The notes: generated by a model not told the origin, from the sequence alone. 64,000 nucleotides of DNA from Aeromonas eucrenophila (GCF_000819865.1 NZ_CDDF01000014.1:377213-441212); one strand, 5' to 3'. Numbered from the stretch's first letter, positions 19,351-29,347 are shown. Program-made: numbers and translations.

Positions 19351-20285
19351 TGGATATCCTGCTGGCTAATCCCCGTGGCTTTTGCGCCGGCGTCGACCGT
19401 GCTATCAGCATCGTCGAGAGTGCGCTGGAGAAATTTGGTGCGCCCATCTATGTGCGCCATGAGGTGGTGCATAACCGCTACGTGGTAAACAAGCTGAAAG
19501 AGGCGGGCGCCGTGTTCGTCGAGGAGCTGGACGAGGTGCCGGACGACAGCATCGTCATCTTCTCCGCCCACGGTGTCGCCAAGTCGGTGCGCGAGATGGC
19601 GAAATCCCGTGCCCTCAAGGTGTTCGATGCTACCTGCCCCTTGGTGACCAAGGTGCATATGGAAGTCCATCGCGCCAGCCGCAAGGGCTCCGAAGCAGTG
19701 CTCATCGGCCATGCCGGCCACCCCGAGGTGATCGGCACCATGGGACAGTACGAGAACCGCGAAGGGGGCATGTATCTGGTGGAGACGCCGGAGGACGTGG
19801 CCAAACTCCGGGTGAAGAATCCGGACGACCTCTGCTTCGTCACCCAGACCACCTTAAGCGTGGATGAGACCTCGGATGTCATCGACGCCCTGCGCAAGCA
19901 CTTCCCCAGGATCCAGGGGCCGCGCAAGGACGACATCTGCTACGCCACCCAGAACCGTCAGGATGCGGTGCGGGAGATGGCGGGGTTGGTGGATGCCATG
20001 CTGGTGGTCGGTTCACGCAACTCCTCCAACTCAAACCGTCTACGGGAGCTGGCCGAGAAGGTGGGAGCTCGCGCTTATCTTATCGACGATGCCTCCATGA
20101 TCGAACCCAGTTGGCTGGCTGGGGTCGAGCGCATCGGTGTGACGGCGGGCGCCTCCGCCCCCGACATCCTGGTGCAGAACGTCATCGTCCGTCTGCGCGA
20201 GTTGGGAGGAAAGATAGTGACAGAGCACCCAGGTCGTGAAGAGAACGTGGTGTTCGAGGTACCGCCCGAGCTTAGAATTATTTGA
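19350..20285 (+). CDS. ispH: 4-hydroxy-3-methylbut-2-enyl diphosphate reductase
   Basis: IspH is the last enzyme of the MEP isoprenoid pathway and makes IPP and DMAPP through a 4Fe-4S cluster. The 311 residues include [10 protein letters not shown] (Cys 12), [12 protein letters not shown] (about Cys 96) and the third cysteine in [26 protein letters not shown] binds the diphosphate. It is the last gene of the murJ-to-ispH series and is followed by a REP-like hairpin. Confidence 0.97.
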   Translation: MDILLANPRGFCAGVDRAISIVESALEKFGAPIYVRHEVVHNRYVVNKLKEAGAVFVEELDEVPDDSIVIFSAHGVAKSVREMAKSRALKVFDATCPLVTKVHMEVHRASRKGSEAVLIGHAGHPEVIGTMGQYENREGGMYLVETPEDVAKLRVKNPDDLCFVTQTTLSVDETSDVIDALRKHFPRIQGPRKDDICYATQNRQDAVREMAGLVDAMLVVGSRNSSNSNRLRELAEKVGARAYLIDDASMIEPSWLAGVERIGVTAGASAPDILVQNVIVRLRELGGKIVTEHPGREENVVFEVPPELRII

Positions 20286-20326
20286 ATGTGGCCAGGATGG
20301 CCTAAGAATAAAGAGTGATGTTTCTG

Positions 20327-20359
20327 ATGCCGGATTTGTCGTTGCGACCTATCCGGCAT
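20327..20359. repeat. REP-like palindrome between ispH and the pilin genes
   Basis: ATGCCGGAT (20327-20335) pairs perfectly with ATCCGGCAT (20351-20359), and an inner GTCG/CGAC stem (20338-20341 with 20345-20348) is separated by a symmetric 2-nt internal loop. This GCCGGAT...ATCCGGC architecture is like enterobacterial REP units. There is no T-run. It may insulate ispH mRNA from the pilin genes. Confidence 0.5.
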
Positions 20360-20395
20360 TAGACTGTCAGGACTACCAGTCACCAAGGATGGGAT

Positions 20396-20803
20396 ATGAT
20401 TGGGCTCTATCGAGGCTTTTCTCTTATTGAATTGATGATTGTCGTCGTAATCGTGGCGATCCTTGGTGCTATTGCCTATCCCTCCTATCAACGTTATCTA
20501 CTAACCAGCCATCGTGTTGAAGCCAAAAAAATGCTGTTGGATGCTGCCAATAGACAAGAGACCTATTATATGGACTTCAATCGGTATACCTCTTCTGCGG
20601 TTGCGCTGAACGTTGCCACTCACTCCGATTCCAACTATTACAATTTGGTTATTTCTGCTGGGACTAATACCTTCACTTTGTCGGCAACCGCCTCCGGTGC
20701 GCAGGGTTTCGATAGAGATTGCGTCACTTTCTCCGTCGATCAGAACGGAGCCCGCACTGCCACCCGGTTTGGTAATACCGCCAACAACGCCTGCTGGGAT
20801 TAG
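20396..20803 (+). CDS. pilE: Type IV minor pilin, PilE-like
   Basis: The 135-residue prepilin has a short leader ending at the type III signal peptide RG|FSLIELMIVVVIVAILGA with Glu at +5, cut by PilD/TapD. The remainder is a globular pilin domain with two cysteines (DRDC and NACWD) for the C-terminal disulfide loop. It is the first gene of a minor-pilin operon in the order pilE-pilV-pilW-pilX-pilY1. Minor pilins prime pilus assembly and form the tip complex. The symbol rests on motif and position; the exact orthologue is uncertain. Confidence 0.85.
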   Translation: MIGLYRGFSLIELMIVVVIVAILGAIAYPSYQRYLLTSHRVEAKKMLLDAANRQETYYMDFNRYTSSAVALNVATHSDSNYYNLVISAGTNTFTLSATASGAQGFDRDCVTFSVDQNGARTATRFGNTANNACWD

Positions 20804-20806
20804 TCA

Positions 20807-21370
20807 ATGAAACAGCATCGCCGTGTTAGTCAGACTGGATTTAGCCTGCTGGAAGTAATGATAGCTGCGGTGGTGCTCTCCTTTGGCTTGCTTGGCTTGG
20901 TGGCTATGCAGGCGACGGCCAAGTTTTCCAGTTATGAAGCGCGCCAGCGCACCATTGCCAGCTGGCTAGCCAATGATCTGGTGGAGCGCGCTCGGATCAA
21001 CAAAGACAGCTGGTCTGCCCAGGGAACCACTGTCGTATCCGGTAACGCAATATTACGTATGCCGAACTGCGCCAACATCGATGGCACTATGTCGGGTTGT
21101 AGCCGGAGTGATCGACAAGTGCTCGATCTTTACTATTGGCAACGCTCCCTGCTGGGAACTGCCGTCTCCGGCTCGGCCTCTTCTCTGCAAGCCCCCACTG
21201 GGTGTGTGATCAGGGGGGGCAATAACAGCCTGACGGTAGGGATATTCTGGCGTGGCCGTCAGTCCCTGTCCGATGGTAGCGGTGCCGTCACGGCTGTACG
21301 TAACAGTTGTGGTCTGAACAACGCAGCCGATCGGCAGAGGCGTCAGTTCGTACTGACGACTACCCTATGA
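20807..21370 (+). CDS. pilV: Type IV pilus modification/minor pilin PilV
   Basis: The 187-residue prepilin has the cleavage motif TG|FSLLEVMIAAVVLSFGLL and the PilV-type continuation GLVAMQATAKFSSYEARQR. The C-terminal part is variable and holds several cysteines. It starts 4 bp after pilE and overlaps pilW through ATGA, so it belongs to one operon. Confidence 0.88.
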   Translation: MKQHRRVSQTGFSLLEVMIAAVVLSFGLLGLVAMQATAKFSSYEARQRTIASWLANDLVERARINKDSWSAQGTTVVSGNAILRMPNCANIDGTMSGCSRSDRQVLDLYYWQRSLLGTAVSGSASSLQAPTGCVIRGGNNSLTVGIFWRGRQSLSDGSGAVTAVRNSCGLNNAADRQRRQFVLTTTL

Positions 21371-22371
21371 ATGCCCGTGGCTTCACCCTGATCGAATGGT
21401 TGATCGCCATGCTGATAGGCGTATTTCTGGTCGGTGGTGGCTTGAGCGTCTTTGTGGCATCCCGTGCGACCACAGAGGATGCGTTCGATCAGAGTGAGTT
21501 GCAGGAGAACGGTCGCATCGCCATGCGCATGCTGACTCAAGATCTAAAATGGGCGGGTTTCTGGGGTGACTACACAGGTTCTCCGATGGCAACGGGTCTA
21601 GGAGTGACCTTGAGCAGCGGATCTACGGTAGCTAGCTCAGCTGACTGCTTGGACAATCTGGGGCGGGGTAGCTTGCCACCCAGTGTGGGGACAAACAGAG
21701 CGCTCTGGGTAACCCGGATTGATAACAACAAGCTTATTGCCGCAAGTGCTTTCGCCTGCATTCCCGTCGCTTCGCGCATTGCCAACACCGACGTCATCAG
21801 CATCAAGCGGCTGATGGGCCGCCCTCTCACCGATGCAAATGCCTCTGGAAACCGCTTCTATCTTGCCACGACAACCCAGGCCGCTCAGATGTTCAAAGGG
21901 GGAGAGACTATACCGAGTGTGGCGACTATGCCTGCGCGCCAACTATGGGAATATCAACATGTTATTTATTATATTTCTCCTAATGCAACAACGAATAGCC
22001 CCGAACTGAGAAAGCGATATCTGACGGCCAATGGTGGTTCAGTCCTGATTGGTGGTGCCATGGCGGAAGGCATTGAACGGCTGAACGTATTATTTGGAGT
22101 GGACGATAGTTCGGTACCTGATGGTGTAGTCGATCGCTACGTCGCCACCAATAATGTCACCGAGCAGGAGTGGAGTGAAGGGCGCGTCGTTGCTGCCAGG
22201 GTCTTCGTGCTCGTGCGTTCATTGCAAGCATCAGGTCGTTATGCAAATAACAATACTTATCAGGTTGGTGATATATCAGTTGCAGGCAATGGTGATGGTT
22301 TTCGCAGGTTGTTATTGGAAACCAGCGTATCACTGCGTAATCCGGCAGTGATTACCGGGGGAGGCTCATGA
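21367..22371 (+). CDS. pilW: Type IV pilus minor pilin PilW
   Basis: The start is the ATG at 21367 that overlaps the pilV stop, giving 334 residues and placing the prepilin motif ARG|FTLIEWLIAMLIGVFLVG at the N-terminus as expected. The rest matches the PilW pattern (ELQENGRIAMRMLTQDLKWA GFWG split by the stated motif). It overlaps pilX by four bases. PilW is part of the PilVWX-PilY1 tip complex. Confidence 0.88.
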   Translation: MNARGFTLIEWLIAMLIGVFLVGGGLSVFVASRATTEDAFDQSELQENGRIAMRMLTQDLKWAGFWGDYTGSPMATGLGVTLSSGSTVASSADCLDNLGRGSLPPSVGTNRALWVTRIDNNKLIAASAFACIPVASRIANTDVISIKRLMGRPLTDANASGNRFYLATTTQAAQMFKGGETIPSVATMPARQLWEYQHVIYYISPNATTNSPELRKRYLTANGGSVLIGGAMAEGIERLNVLFGVDDSSVPDGVVDRYVATNNVTEQEWSEGRVVAARVFVLVRSLQASGRYANNNTYQVGDISVAGNGDGFRRLLLETSVSLRNPAVITGGGS

Positions 22372-22799
22372 GAACTCAGCGCGGCGTGGCCCTGATAGTA
22401 GCCTTGATCATTCTGGTACCACTGACGCTTATTGCCGTGGTGGTGATGCAATCATCGGGACAGGATCTCAAGATGGCAGGTTCAGCAGCCAATTTCCGGC
22501 AGGCAGAGCATCGACTCGAGGGAATCATGGAAGCGGCCATACAGAGCAACAATTTCTCGACACTCATCGCCAATATGGGGGCCAGTGCAGCGATCAATGT
22601 CAATAGCAGCAATGCCTCTGCAGCCGTAGCCCTCACGAATCGTACCGAGACTATTTGCAAGCGCAAGGTTGATGCCAGCAGCAATAATGTGATTCCGGTT
22701 TGTAAATATGTTGAGCTGCAGGCGAATGTAAACTATGGAAAATATTCCCGGCCCTTGAATTGGACTGCGGGTGTAGAACAACCACTGCTCACCAAATAG
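22368..22799 (+). CDS. pilX: Type IV pilus assembly protein PilX-like
   Basis: The 143-residue protein begins MRTQRGVALIVALIILVPL, with one N-terminal helix that lacks Glu at +5. That is typical of PilX/GspK-like tip pseudopilins. SGQDLKMAGSAANFRQAEHR follows, as in the PilX N-terminal domain. The second half is divergent. It starts inside the end of pilW and precedes pilY1 by 11 bp. Confidence 0.85.
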   Translation: MRTQRGVALIVALIILVPLTLIAVVVMQSSGQDLKMAGSAANFRQAEHRLEGIMEAAIQSNNFSTLIANMGASAAINVNSSNASAAVALTNRTETICKRKVDASSNNVIPVCKYVELQANVNYGKYSRPLNWTAGVEQPLLTK

Positions 22800-22810
22800 G
22801 AGCGAAGGAT

Positions 22811-25800
22811 ATGTGGTTACGTCAACTTGGGATGATACTCAGCTGGTTCAGTATGGTACTGGCTGCGACTATGGTAAGAGCCGATGATACCGAGCTTTTT
22901 ATCTATGATTTCAATAAAGCTGGGGATTTTAGACCCAAGGTACTGCTGATTTTTGATAATTCAGGCAGTATGGCTGACACTATGGAGCAGATTAAAGAAG
23001 TCTATAATCCTGCAACCACCTATCCTGCATTAAGTAATGATCCTGACTCTGGAAATAGTAAGAAATATATCTATTTTTCTACTGATGGTAGTATTCCAGC
23101 CATAAACAGCACCAAACGCTTCTCCGATAAATTGAATGCCTGCGCCACTTCAAAAACACCGCTGTCAAATATTGGTTATTTTCAATCTCAGGTATGGAGC
23201 TATGAGGTCAATAATGGTACGCCTCCTGGTAGAGGTCGTGGCGCTTGGTACTCTATCAGTGGATATCAAGAAAGCAATATCAATCTAATTGATTGTAAGC
23301 AGGATGTGGCGGCCGCCAACCCGGCAAACCCGTATACTGGAACATGGACAGTAGGTACCGGATACCCTGTTGATAAAACCAGTAATAACCAAGGGATATG
23401 GTTTTATACTGCGGCGACAAAGGACTCTGTCAATGCAAGCAATACGGCTGTAACCCTCTACTCTGCTAACTATATTCGCTGGTACTATGGCCCGACAGGT
23501 TATTCTGTACAGTCGAGATTGCGCATTGCCAAAGATGCTGTGAAAGGTCTGATATCATCGACGCCTGGCGTTGATTTTGGTTTGGCTGTTTTCAATCGGA
23601 ATGATAGTAACAGCAATAATGGTGGCCGCATTGTTCGGGACGTATTGGGCAGCGAAATAACCTTGGCGAACGGAAAAACTGGGGAGCAAGATTTGCTTGA
23701 TAGAGTAGAGGCTCTGACGGCAAGCACCAATACTCCGCTCTGCGAGACACTGAGAGAAGCTTATCAATTTTTTGGTGGTAAGGCCGTTGTGTATGGTTTG
23801 CAAGGTAGCCCAAGAGATACGACTGCTGAAAATCCGAGTGGCACTTATGAAGCCCCCTATGATAACTGTTCAAACAATGGCTATGTCATCTATATAACAG
23901 ATGGTGAGCCAACTCAGGACACGTCATCTGATACCTTTGTTCAGGGGCTGGTCAATACGCTGTCAACTGATGAAAAAGCGGCATATGGTTCAACCGTGTC
24001 GTATGGTTCCGGAAATAATAGAGCAAACAGCTATTTGGCTGCCCTTGCTGGTTATATGAAGCATAAGGACGTCAATTCTGTTTCCCCCGGTACTCAGACA
24101 GTTACCACTTTCACGGTCGGCTTTGGTGATGAAGCCATCAGTGGTGCAGGGAATTTACTGGCCGAGACGGCTCGTCGTGGTGGTGGTGTATATTATCCAG
24201 CCACTAATTCCTCTGCATTAACTGATGCATTAAAGTCTTCTTTGCTCGCTATTCTCAGAATAAATACCTCTCTGGTTTCTCCGGCGATTGCCAGCAATAA
24301 CTTCGACCGTACGCGGAGCCTCAACAATATTTACTATGCCATGTTTGAACCGGATGATGGCCCGAGGTGGCGAGGCAACCTGAAGAAATTAATGTTCTCC
24401 CCGAAGGGTTATGTTGTCGATAGCCGCAACCTGCCTGCCATCAAGTTTGATGGGACCATACTCGACAGTGCCCAAACATTCTGGTCATCAACCAGAGATG
24501 GTAACAAGGTTGCTGAAGGTGGTGCGCAGGATATGCTGGCGACAAAGAGCAACCGCAACTTGTATGTCGTCAACAATGGACAAAGCCGGCTTGATACGCT
24601 GACGAAAGCCAACTTAGTGGCCCAGGCTGGCACTGAAGCTGCACTCATGACTTGGATGAAGGCCAGTGACACGACTGAGCTCGATCAGTTGGTAAACTGG
24701 ACCAAAGGAGTTGACGTCGATGATGAAGATTTCGATACCTCAACTCTGATCCGCAGCCATATCATGGGAGATCCCTTGCACTCCCGCCCACTGGTACTGA
24801 ATTACGGCCCCCAATCCGGCAATATGACAGACGCACCGGATCTGCGGATCCTGTTTGGAACCAATGCTGGTTTCCTACATATGTTCAAGGACATGGGGAA
24901 CACAGTAGATGAGAGCTGGGCTGCTATCCCCTACGAATTTTTGGCCAACCAGAAGGCACTACGTGCCAACGCCGAATCAGCAGAGCATATTTATGGCGTT
25001 GACTCCTCTCCCGTGGCACTCATCAAGGACGCCAATCGTAACGGTATATTGAAAGCTTCTGAAAGTGACTTCGTCTGGGTATTTACTGGCTTGAGAAGCG
25101 GTGGGAAGGCCTATTATGCCTTTGATATATCGAGCCCGAATATCCCGACACTGAAATGGCGTTTGAATTCGCAGACAACGGGCTTCAACGAGCTGGGATT
25201 GACTTGGTCAGTACCTGAGATCGCGTTTGTCCCAGGGGTAACGGATCCGGTTTTGATTTTCACCGGAGGTTATGACCCGAACAAGAATGCTCTGGGAGTA
25301 GGGGCAACTGACAGCATGGGGCGGGGTATTTATATAGTGAATGCTGCGACTGGGGCACTCCTGTTCAGTGCAAGCCCTGCGGCTACCTCGACCACCAACC
25401 TGCAAGTAACTGGCATGGTGGATAGCATGCCTGGTTCGGTGGCGACCCTGGATAGCGATGGTGATGACAAGACGGACCGTATCTACGTAGGGGATACGGG
25501 GGGAAATATATGGCGGATGGATCTTCCTTCTGCCACAACATCTGACTGGAAGGTATTCAAGTTTGCCAGCTTGGGGTCGGATACAACCCAAGCAGATGAT
25601 CGCCGCTTCTTTACTCAGCCCATAGTGGTTCGTACCATCAACAAGCAAGTGACGGCAACGGTTGTCGGGGGAAATACGACCTACTCCTATCAGGATCGAC
25701 CCTTCGATGCGGTGTTGATAGGCAGTGGTGATCGCAATCGCCCCTCGTCCGAATCAACCGTCCATAACGGCTACTTTATGTTGCGTGACTATGATGTCAT

Positions 25801-26389
25801 GCCTCGCACGTCAACTTCGCCTACCAGGTCAGCTATCCAAGTATCGGAACTATACGATGTGACCAATGACCCCTTGTCGGCACAGACGACCAGTGCTGGC
25901 ATTCTGTCAACCAAGGCGGGTATTACCAGTGCAAAGGGCTGGGTCAACTGGTTGAACGAAGAGGGTGAGAAGTCGCTGGGAGCGGGCGTAGTGTTACAGG
26001 GCAAACTCTACTTCACCTCCTTCCTGCCACAGGTGCAGTCATTCCAGCAGTGCACCATTCAGTCCATTGGGGCGGCACGCCAATACATGGTGGATATGCA
26101 CTATGGCAGCTCCTTCCGTTACGTGGTTGATCTGGATGGTAATGAAACACCAGAACGCTATGTGGAGGTTCAAAACAAGGTGGCGGATGACCTGGTTGTA
26201 CATGCGGGTGATGATGCAAAAATCCGCATCATAGGCGGAGGTGCTGGGGAGGAAGTGATTCTCAAAGACGATGGTAGTGGTGAACCTGAACGCTGCACCG
26301 GTGGTGGTGAATGTGCTCAGGGGGCGGAAGAGGCCGATATGGACATGTCACCCAAGAAAATCTACCTGTATGAAGGAGAGGCGCAATGA
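22811..26389 (+). CDS. pilY1: PilY1-like type IV pilus tip adhesin with von Willebrand A domain
   Basis: The start at ATG 22811 follows an AGGAG site and yields a signal peptide (about residues 1-24) and 1192 residues; an earlier in-frame ATG lacks this. The VWA domain starts KVLLIFDNSGSMADT with the metal-binding DxSxS at residues 49-53. The C-terminal beta-propeller has calcium-loop-like DANRNGILKASES (about 740) and DSDGDDKTDRIYVGD (about 880). PilY1 works in surface adhesion and pilus extension/retraction. The first half is notably A+T-rich: 22981-23040 has 22 G+C of 60 bases. Confidence 0.92.
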   Translation: MWLRQLGMILSWFSMVLAATMVRADDTELFIYDFNKAGDFRPKVLLIFDNSGSMADTMEQIKEVYNPATTYPALSNDPDSGNSKKYIYFSTDGSIPAINSTKRFSDKLNACATSKTPLSNIGYFQSQVWSYEVNNGTPPGRGRGAWYSISGYQESNINLIDCKQDVAAANPANPYTGTWTVGTGYPVDKTSNNQGIWFYTAATKDSVNASNTAVTLYSANYIRWYYGPTGYSVQSRLRIAKDAVKGLISSTPGVDFGLAVFNRNDSNSNNGGRIVRDVLGSEITLANGKTGEQDLLDRVEALTASTNTPLCETLREAYQFFGGKAVVYGLQGSPRDTTAENPSGTYEAPYDNCSNNGYVIYITDGEPTQDTSSDTFVQGLVNTLSTDEKAAYGSTVSYGSGNNRANSYLAALAGYMKHKDVNSVSPGTQTVTTFTVGFGDEAISGAGNLLAETARRGGGVYYPATNSSALTDALKSSLLAILRINTSLVSPAIASNNFDRTRSLNNIYYAMFEPDDGPRWRGNLKKLMFSPKGYVVDSRNLPAIKFDGTILDSAQTFWSSTRDGNKVAEGGAQDMLATKSNRNLYVVNNGQSRLDTLTKANLVAQAGTEAALMTWMKASDTTELDQLVNWTKGVDVDDEDFDTSTLIRSHIMGDPLHSRPLVLNYGPQSGNMTDAPDLRILFGTNAGFLHMFKDMGNTVDESWAAIPYEFLANQKALRANAESAEHIYGVDSSPVALIKDANRNGILKASESDFVWVFTGLRSGGKAYYAFDISSPNIPTLKWRLNSQTTGFNELGLTWSVPEIAFVPGVTDPVLIFTGGYDPNKNALGVGATDSMGRGIYIVNAATGALLFSASPAATSTTNLQVTGMVDSMPGSVATLDSDGDDKTDRIYVGDTGGNIWRMDLPSATTSDWKVFKFASLGSDTTQADDRRFFTQPIVVRTINKQVTATVVGGNTTYSYQDRPFDAVLIGSGDRNRPSSESTVHNGYFMLRDYDVMPRTSTSPTRSAIQVSELYDVTNDPLSAQTTSAGILSTKAGITSAKGWVNWLNEEGEKSLGAGVVLQGKLYFTSFLPQVQSFQQCTIQSIGAARQYMVDMHYGSSFRYVVDLDGNETPERYVEVQNKVADDLVVHAGDDAKIRIIGGGAGEEVILKDDGSGEPERCTGGGECAQGAEEADMDMSPKKIYLYEGEAQ

Positions 26390-26670
26390 AACCGCTGAAG
26401 ATGATGTTGGGCCTGAGTCTTTTATTATCAGGCCCTGTGCTGGCGGATGACATTAAGTGCTATGTGGAACTGGCTAACGGGCAGAAAGTCGTACTGCATG
26501 GCACAGTGACGGATAGCAGCCAGAAGGCAGTACAGGAGAAGTTCAAGCAGCGAGGCTACGAGGTCAATGGTGTAGTACAACCGGTACTCAAGTTGCTGGA
26601 GTGCCTGCCATCGGGAGACAAGTTTCAGTCAAAAGAGGGACAGCAACAGGATGCTAGTCAGTTGCGATAG
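26386..26670 (+). CDS. Small secreted protein following pilY1
   Basis: The 94-residue protein overlaps the pilY1 stop by ATGA and has a clear signal peptide (MKPLKMMLGLSLLLSGPVLA). The mature part is about 74 residues with two cysteines (IKCYVEL and LLECLP), a probable disulfide. Its position is that of pilY2 in Pseudomonas, but sequence kinship is not evident, so no symbol is given. A role in pilus biogenesis or PilY1 export is inferred from the operon only. Confidence 0.78.
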   Translation: MKPLKMMLGLSLLLSGPVLADDIKCYVELANGQKVVLHGTVTDSSQKAVQEKFKQRGYEVNGVVQPVLKLLECLPSGDKFQSKEGQQQDASQLR

Positions 26671-26683
26671 TAGACAAGACTCA

Positions 26684-27187
26684 TCAAGGGCAGGTATTGG
26701 CCTGAGTGGACTGGGTGGCGCGTCCCGATGGGGCAATGACCAAATTGACCTGAGCGTTGCCTGGGCTGCAGAGACTGAGGGTGGCATTGGTGACCAAGCT
26801 GGTGCCATCCGGGCTGAAGGTGGTGGAAGTCCGGTTGTTGGTGGCGGTCAACGCTCTCGGGAATGCCGGGCTTCTTGCTAGAAACTGTTCGCCATTATTG
26901 AGTACATCATTGCCATCACTATCGACGAAGATCAAGACTTGGGTCGGATTGGCCGTGACGCAGTTATCGCTGGCATTAGCCAGGCAGGTGGTCACGGATT
27001 GCTGGTTGTCGACGGCCTGGCTGCGAGCGAAACGCAAGTATTTCAAGACTGAGCGGGATTCAAACTGCAGGGTATTTTCATTGAGCAGTCTCGACATGGC
27101 GGGTGCCCCTATTCCGAGCAAGATGACTCCCAGGCTGACGGCAATCATCAGCTCAAGCAGGGTGAATCCTTTCACATCCTTGATCAT
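26684..27187 (-). CDS. fimT: GspH/FimT-family pseudopilin
   Basis: The 167-residue prepilin starts MIKDVKG|FTLLELMIAVSLGV with Glu at +5 and continues with SVLKYLRFARSQAVDNQQSV, the FimT/GspH pattern. The C-terminal half has cysteines in CLANASDNC and a terminal NTCP. The ATG has a GGAGAG site. It is convergent with the pilE-pilY1 operon, with only 13 bp between stops and no terminator visible, and diverges from nadE. In many bacteria fimT is co-directional with the other minor pilins. Confidence 0.85.
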   Translation of the reverse strand: MIKDVKGFTLLELMIAVSLGVILLGIGAPAMSRLLNENTLQFESRSVLKYLRFARSQAVDNQQSVTTCLANASDNCVTANPTQVLIFVDSDGNDVLNNGEQFLARSPAFPRALTATNNRTSTTFSPDGTSLVTNATLSLCSPGNAQVNLVIAPSGRATQSTQANTCP

Positions 27188-27324
27188 GGCTATCTCTCCT
27201 TCGATTAGTTACATCTTATCTCCTGGCGGCCAGAACTCCAGCGCAAAGCCCAAGTGTTGAGCTGGCACAGCCAGCGCCTTTTCTTTATCATTCCCCATCA
27301 TTTTCGAGTTTAAGATGCATCGCC

Positions 27325-28947
27325 ATGGCAAAAGCCCTCTCTCTGATGCTTGCCCAGTTAAATCTGACGGTAGGCGCCATCGAAGATAACTGTGACAAGG
27401 TACTGGCAGCGGCCGCACAGGCGGATCTGCAAGGTGCCGATCTGCTGGTGTGTTCCGAGTTGGCGCTGACCGGCTATCCGCCGGAAGACTTGCTGCTGCG
27501 TGCCGACCTGATGATCCGGGTCGAGGCTGCCTTGGCCCGTGTCTCAGCCTGGGCTGGCCAGTGCGCCATCCTGGTGGGTCATCCCTGGCGTGAAGAGGGG
27601 GCGCTCTACAACGCAGCCTCCCTCTATGAGCAGGGCACGCTGGTCGCCCGCTACTTCAAGCAGGATTTGCCGAACTACGGGGTGTTCGATGAGAAGCGCT
27701 ACTTCAGCGCTGGCTCGGAGACCTGCGTTGTGTCTTTCCGTGGTCATCAGCTTGGGCTGCTGATCTGCGAAGACCTGTGGCAACCAGGTCCGGCATTGGC
27801 CGCCAAAGAGGCCGGCGCCGAGCTGCTGCTGACCATCAATGCCTCCCCCTACGATAGGGAAAAGCCCTGGGTTCGCCATGAGCTGATGACCGAGCGCTGC
27901 GCCCAGACTGGTCTGCCGCTGGTCTACCTCAATCAGGTGTGCGGCCAGGATGAGCTGATCTTCGATGGCTGTTCCAAGGTATTCAACAGCCAGGGTGAGC
28001 TGGCCCACAAGCTGGCCCCCTTCGCCGAAGAACTGGGGCTGGTGCGTTTTGAAAACACTCAACCGGTGAAGGTGAAAGAACCCGCCGCTTCCCTCGCCCC
28101 CTTGGCCGAGATCTACCAGGCGCTGGTACTGGCGGTGCGCGACTACATCACCAAGAACGGTTTCCAGGGTGCCGTGCTGGGCCTCTCCGGTGGCATAGAC
28201 TCCGCCCTGACCCTGGCCATCGCAGCCGATGCCATCGGTGCGGACAAGGTGCAGGCGGTGATGATGCCGTTCCGCTACACCGCCCAGATGAGCGTGGAAG
28301 ATGCCAAGGAGCAGGCCGAGCGGATGGGGGTCGAGTTTGACATCATCTCCATCGAGCCCATGTTCGAAGGCTTTATGGCCCAGCTGGCGCCGCTGTTTGC
28401 CGGCACAGCCCGCGATACCACGGAAGAGAACCTGCAGGCCCGCTGCCGCGGCGTGCTCTTGATGGCGCTCTCCAACAAGCGCCGCCGCATCGTGCTGACC
28501 ACGGGCAACAAGAGCGAGATGGCTGTGGGCTATGCCACCCTGTATGGTGACATGGCGGGTGGTTTCGATGTGCTCAAGGACGTGCCAAAGACTCTGGTCT
28601 TCAAGCTGTGTGAATATCGCAATACCTTGGATTACGTGATCCCGCAGCGGGTCATCGATCGCCCCCCTTCGGCAGAGTTGGCGCCGGATCAGGTGGATCA
28701 GGACAGCCTGCCCCCCTATGACATCCTGGATGCCATCCTCAAACGCTATGTGGAAGAGGATGCCTCGGTCGCCGATCTGGTGGCGGAGGGCTTCGAGGAG
28801 GCGATGGTGCGCAAGGTGATCCGGCTGGTGGATCTCAACGAGTACAAGCGCCGTCAGGCCGCCGTCGGGCCCCGTATCACGGCCCGCAACTTTGGTAAGG
28901 ATCGCCGTTACCCCATCACATCCGGGTTTGGCAAACAGAACTGGTAA
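27325..28947 (+). CDS. nadE: NAD+ synthetase, glutamine-hydrolysing
   Basis: The 540-residue enzyme amidates deamido-NAD using glutamine. The N-terminal nitrilase-fold glutaminase shows the E-K-C triad contexts CSELALTGYPPEDLL, YFKQDLPNYGVFDEKRYF and LLICEDLW. The C-terminal synthetase has the ATP P-loop LGLSGGIDSALTLAIAADA (about residue 287). This is the two-domain type, longer than the ammonia-dependent E. coli NadE. glnB follows 9 bp later, a common pairing of NAD synthesis and nitrogen sensing. Confidence 0.96.
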   Translation: MAKALSLMLAQLNLTVGAIEDNCDKVLAAAAQADLQGADLLVCSELALTGYPPEDLLLRADLMIRVEAALARVSAWAGQCAILVGHPWREEGALYNAASLYEQGTLVARYFKQDLPNYGVFDEKRYFSAGSETCVVSFRGHQLGLLICEDLWQPGPALAAKEAGAELLLTINASPYDREKPWVRHELMTERCAQTGLPLVYLNQVCGQDELIFDGCSKVFNSQGELAHKLAPFAEELGLVRFENTQPVKVKEPAASLAPLAEIYQALVLAVRDYITKNGFQGAVLGLSGGIDSALTLAIAADAIGADKVQAVMMPFRYTAQMSVEDAKEQAERMGVEFDIISIEPMFEGFMAQLAPLFAGTARDTTEENLQARCRGVLLMALSNKRRRIVLTTGNKSEMAVGYATLYGDMAGGFDVLKDVPKTLVFKLCEYRNTLDYVIPQRVIDRPPSAELAPDQVDQDSLPPYDILDAILKRYVEEDASVADLVAEGFEEAMVRKVIRLVDLNEYKRRQAAVGPRITARNFGKDRRYPITSGFGKQNW

Positions 28948-29295
<348 letters not shown>

Positions 29296-29347
29296 TGTGG
29301 TGGATGCGCCTCGCGATGACGAAGAGAATTAAGATGGCATTTTGCTG

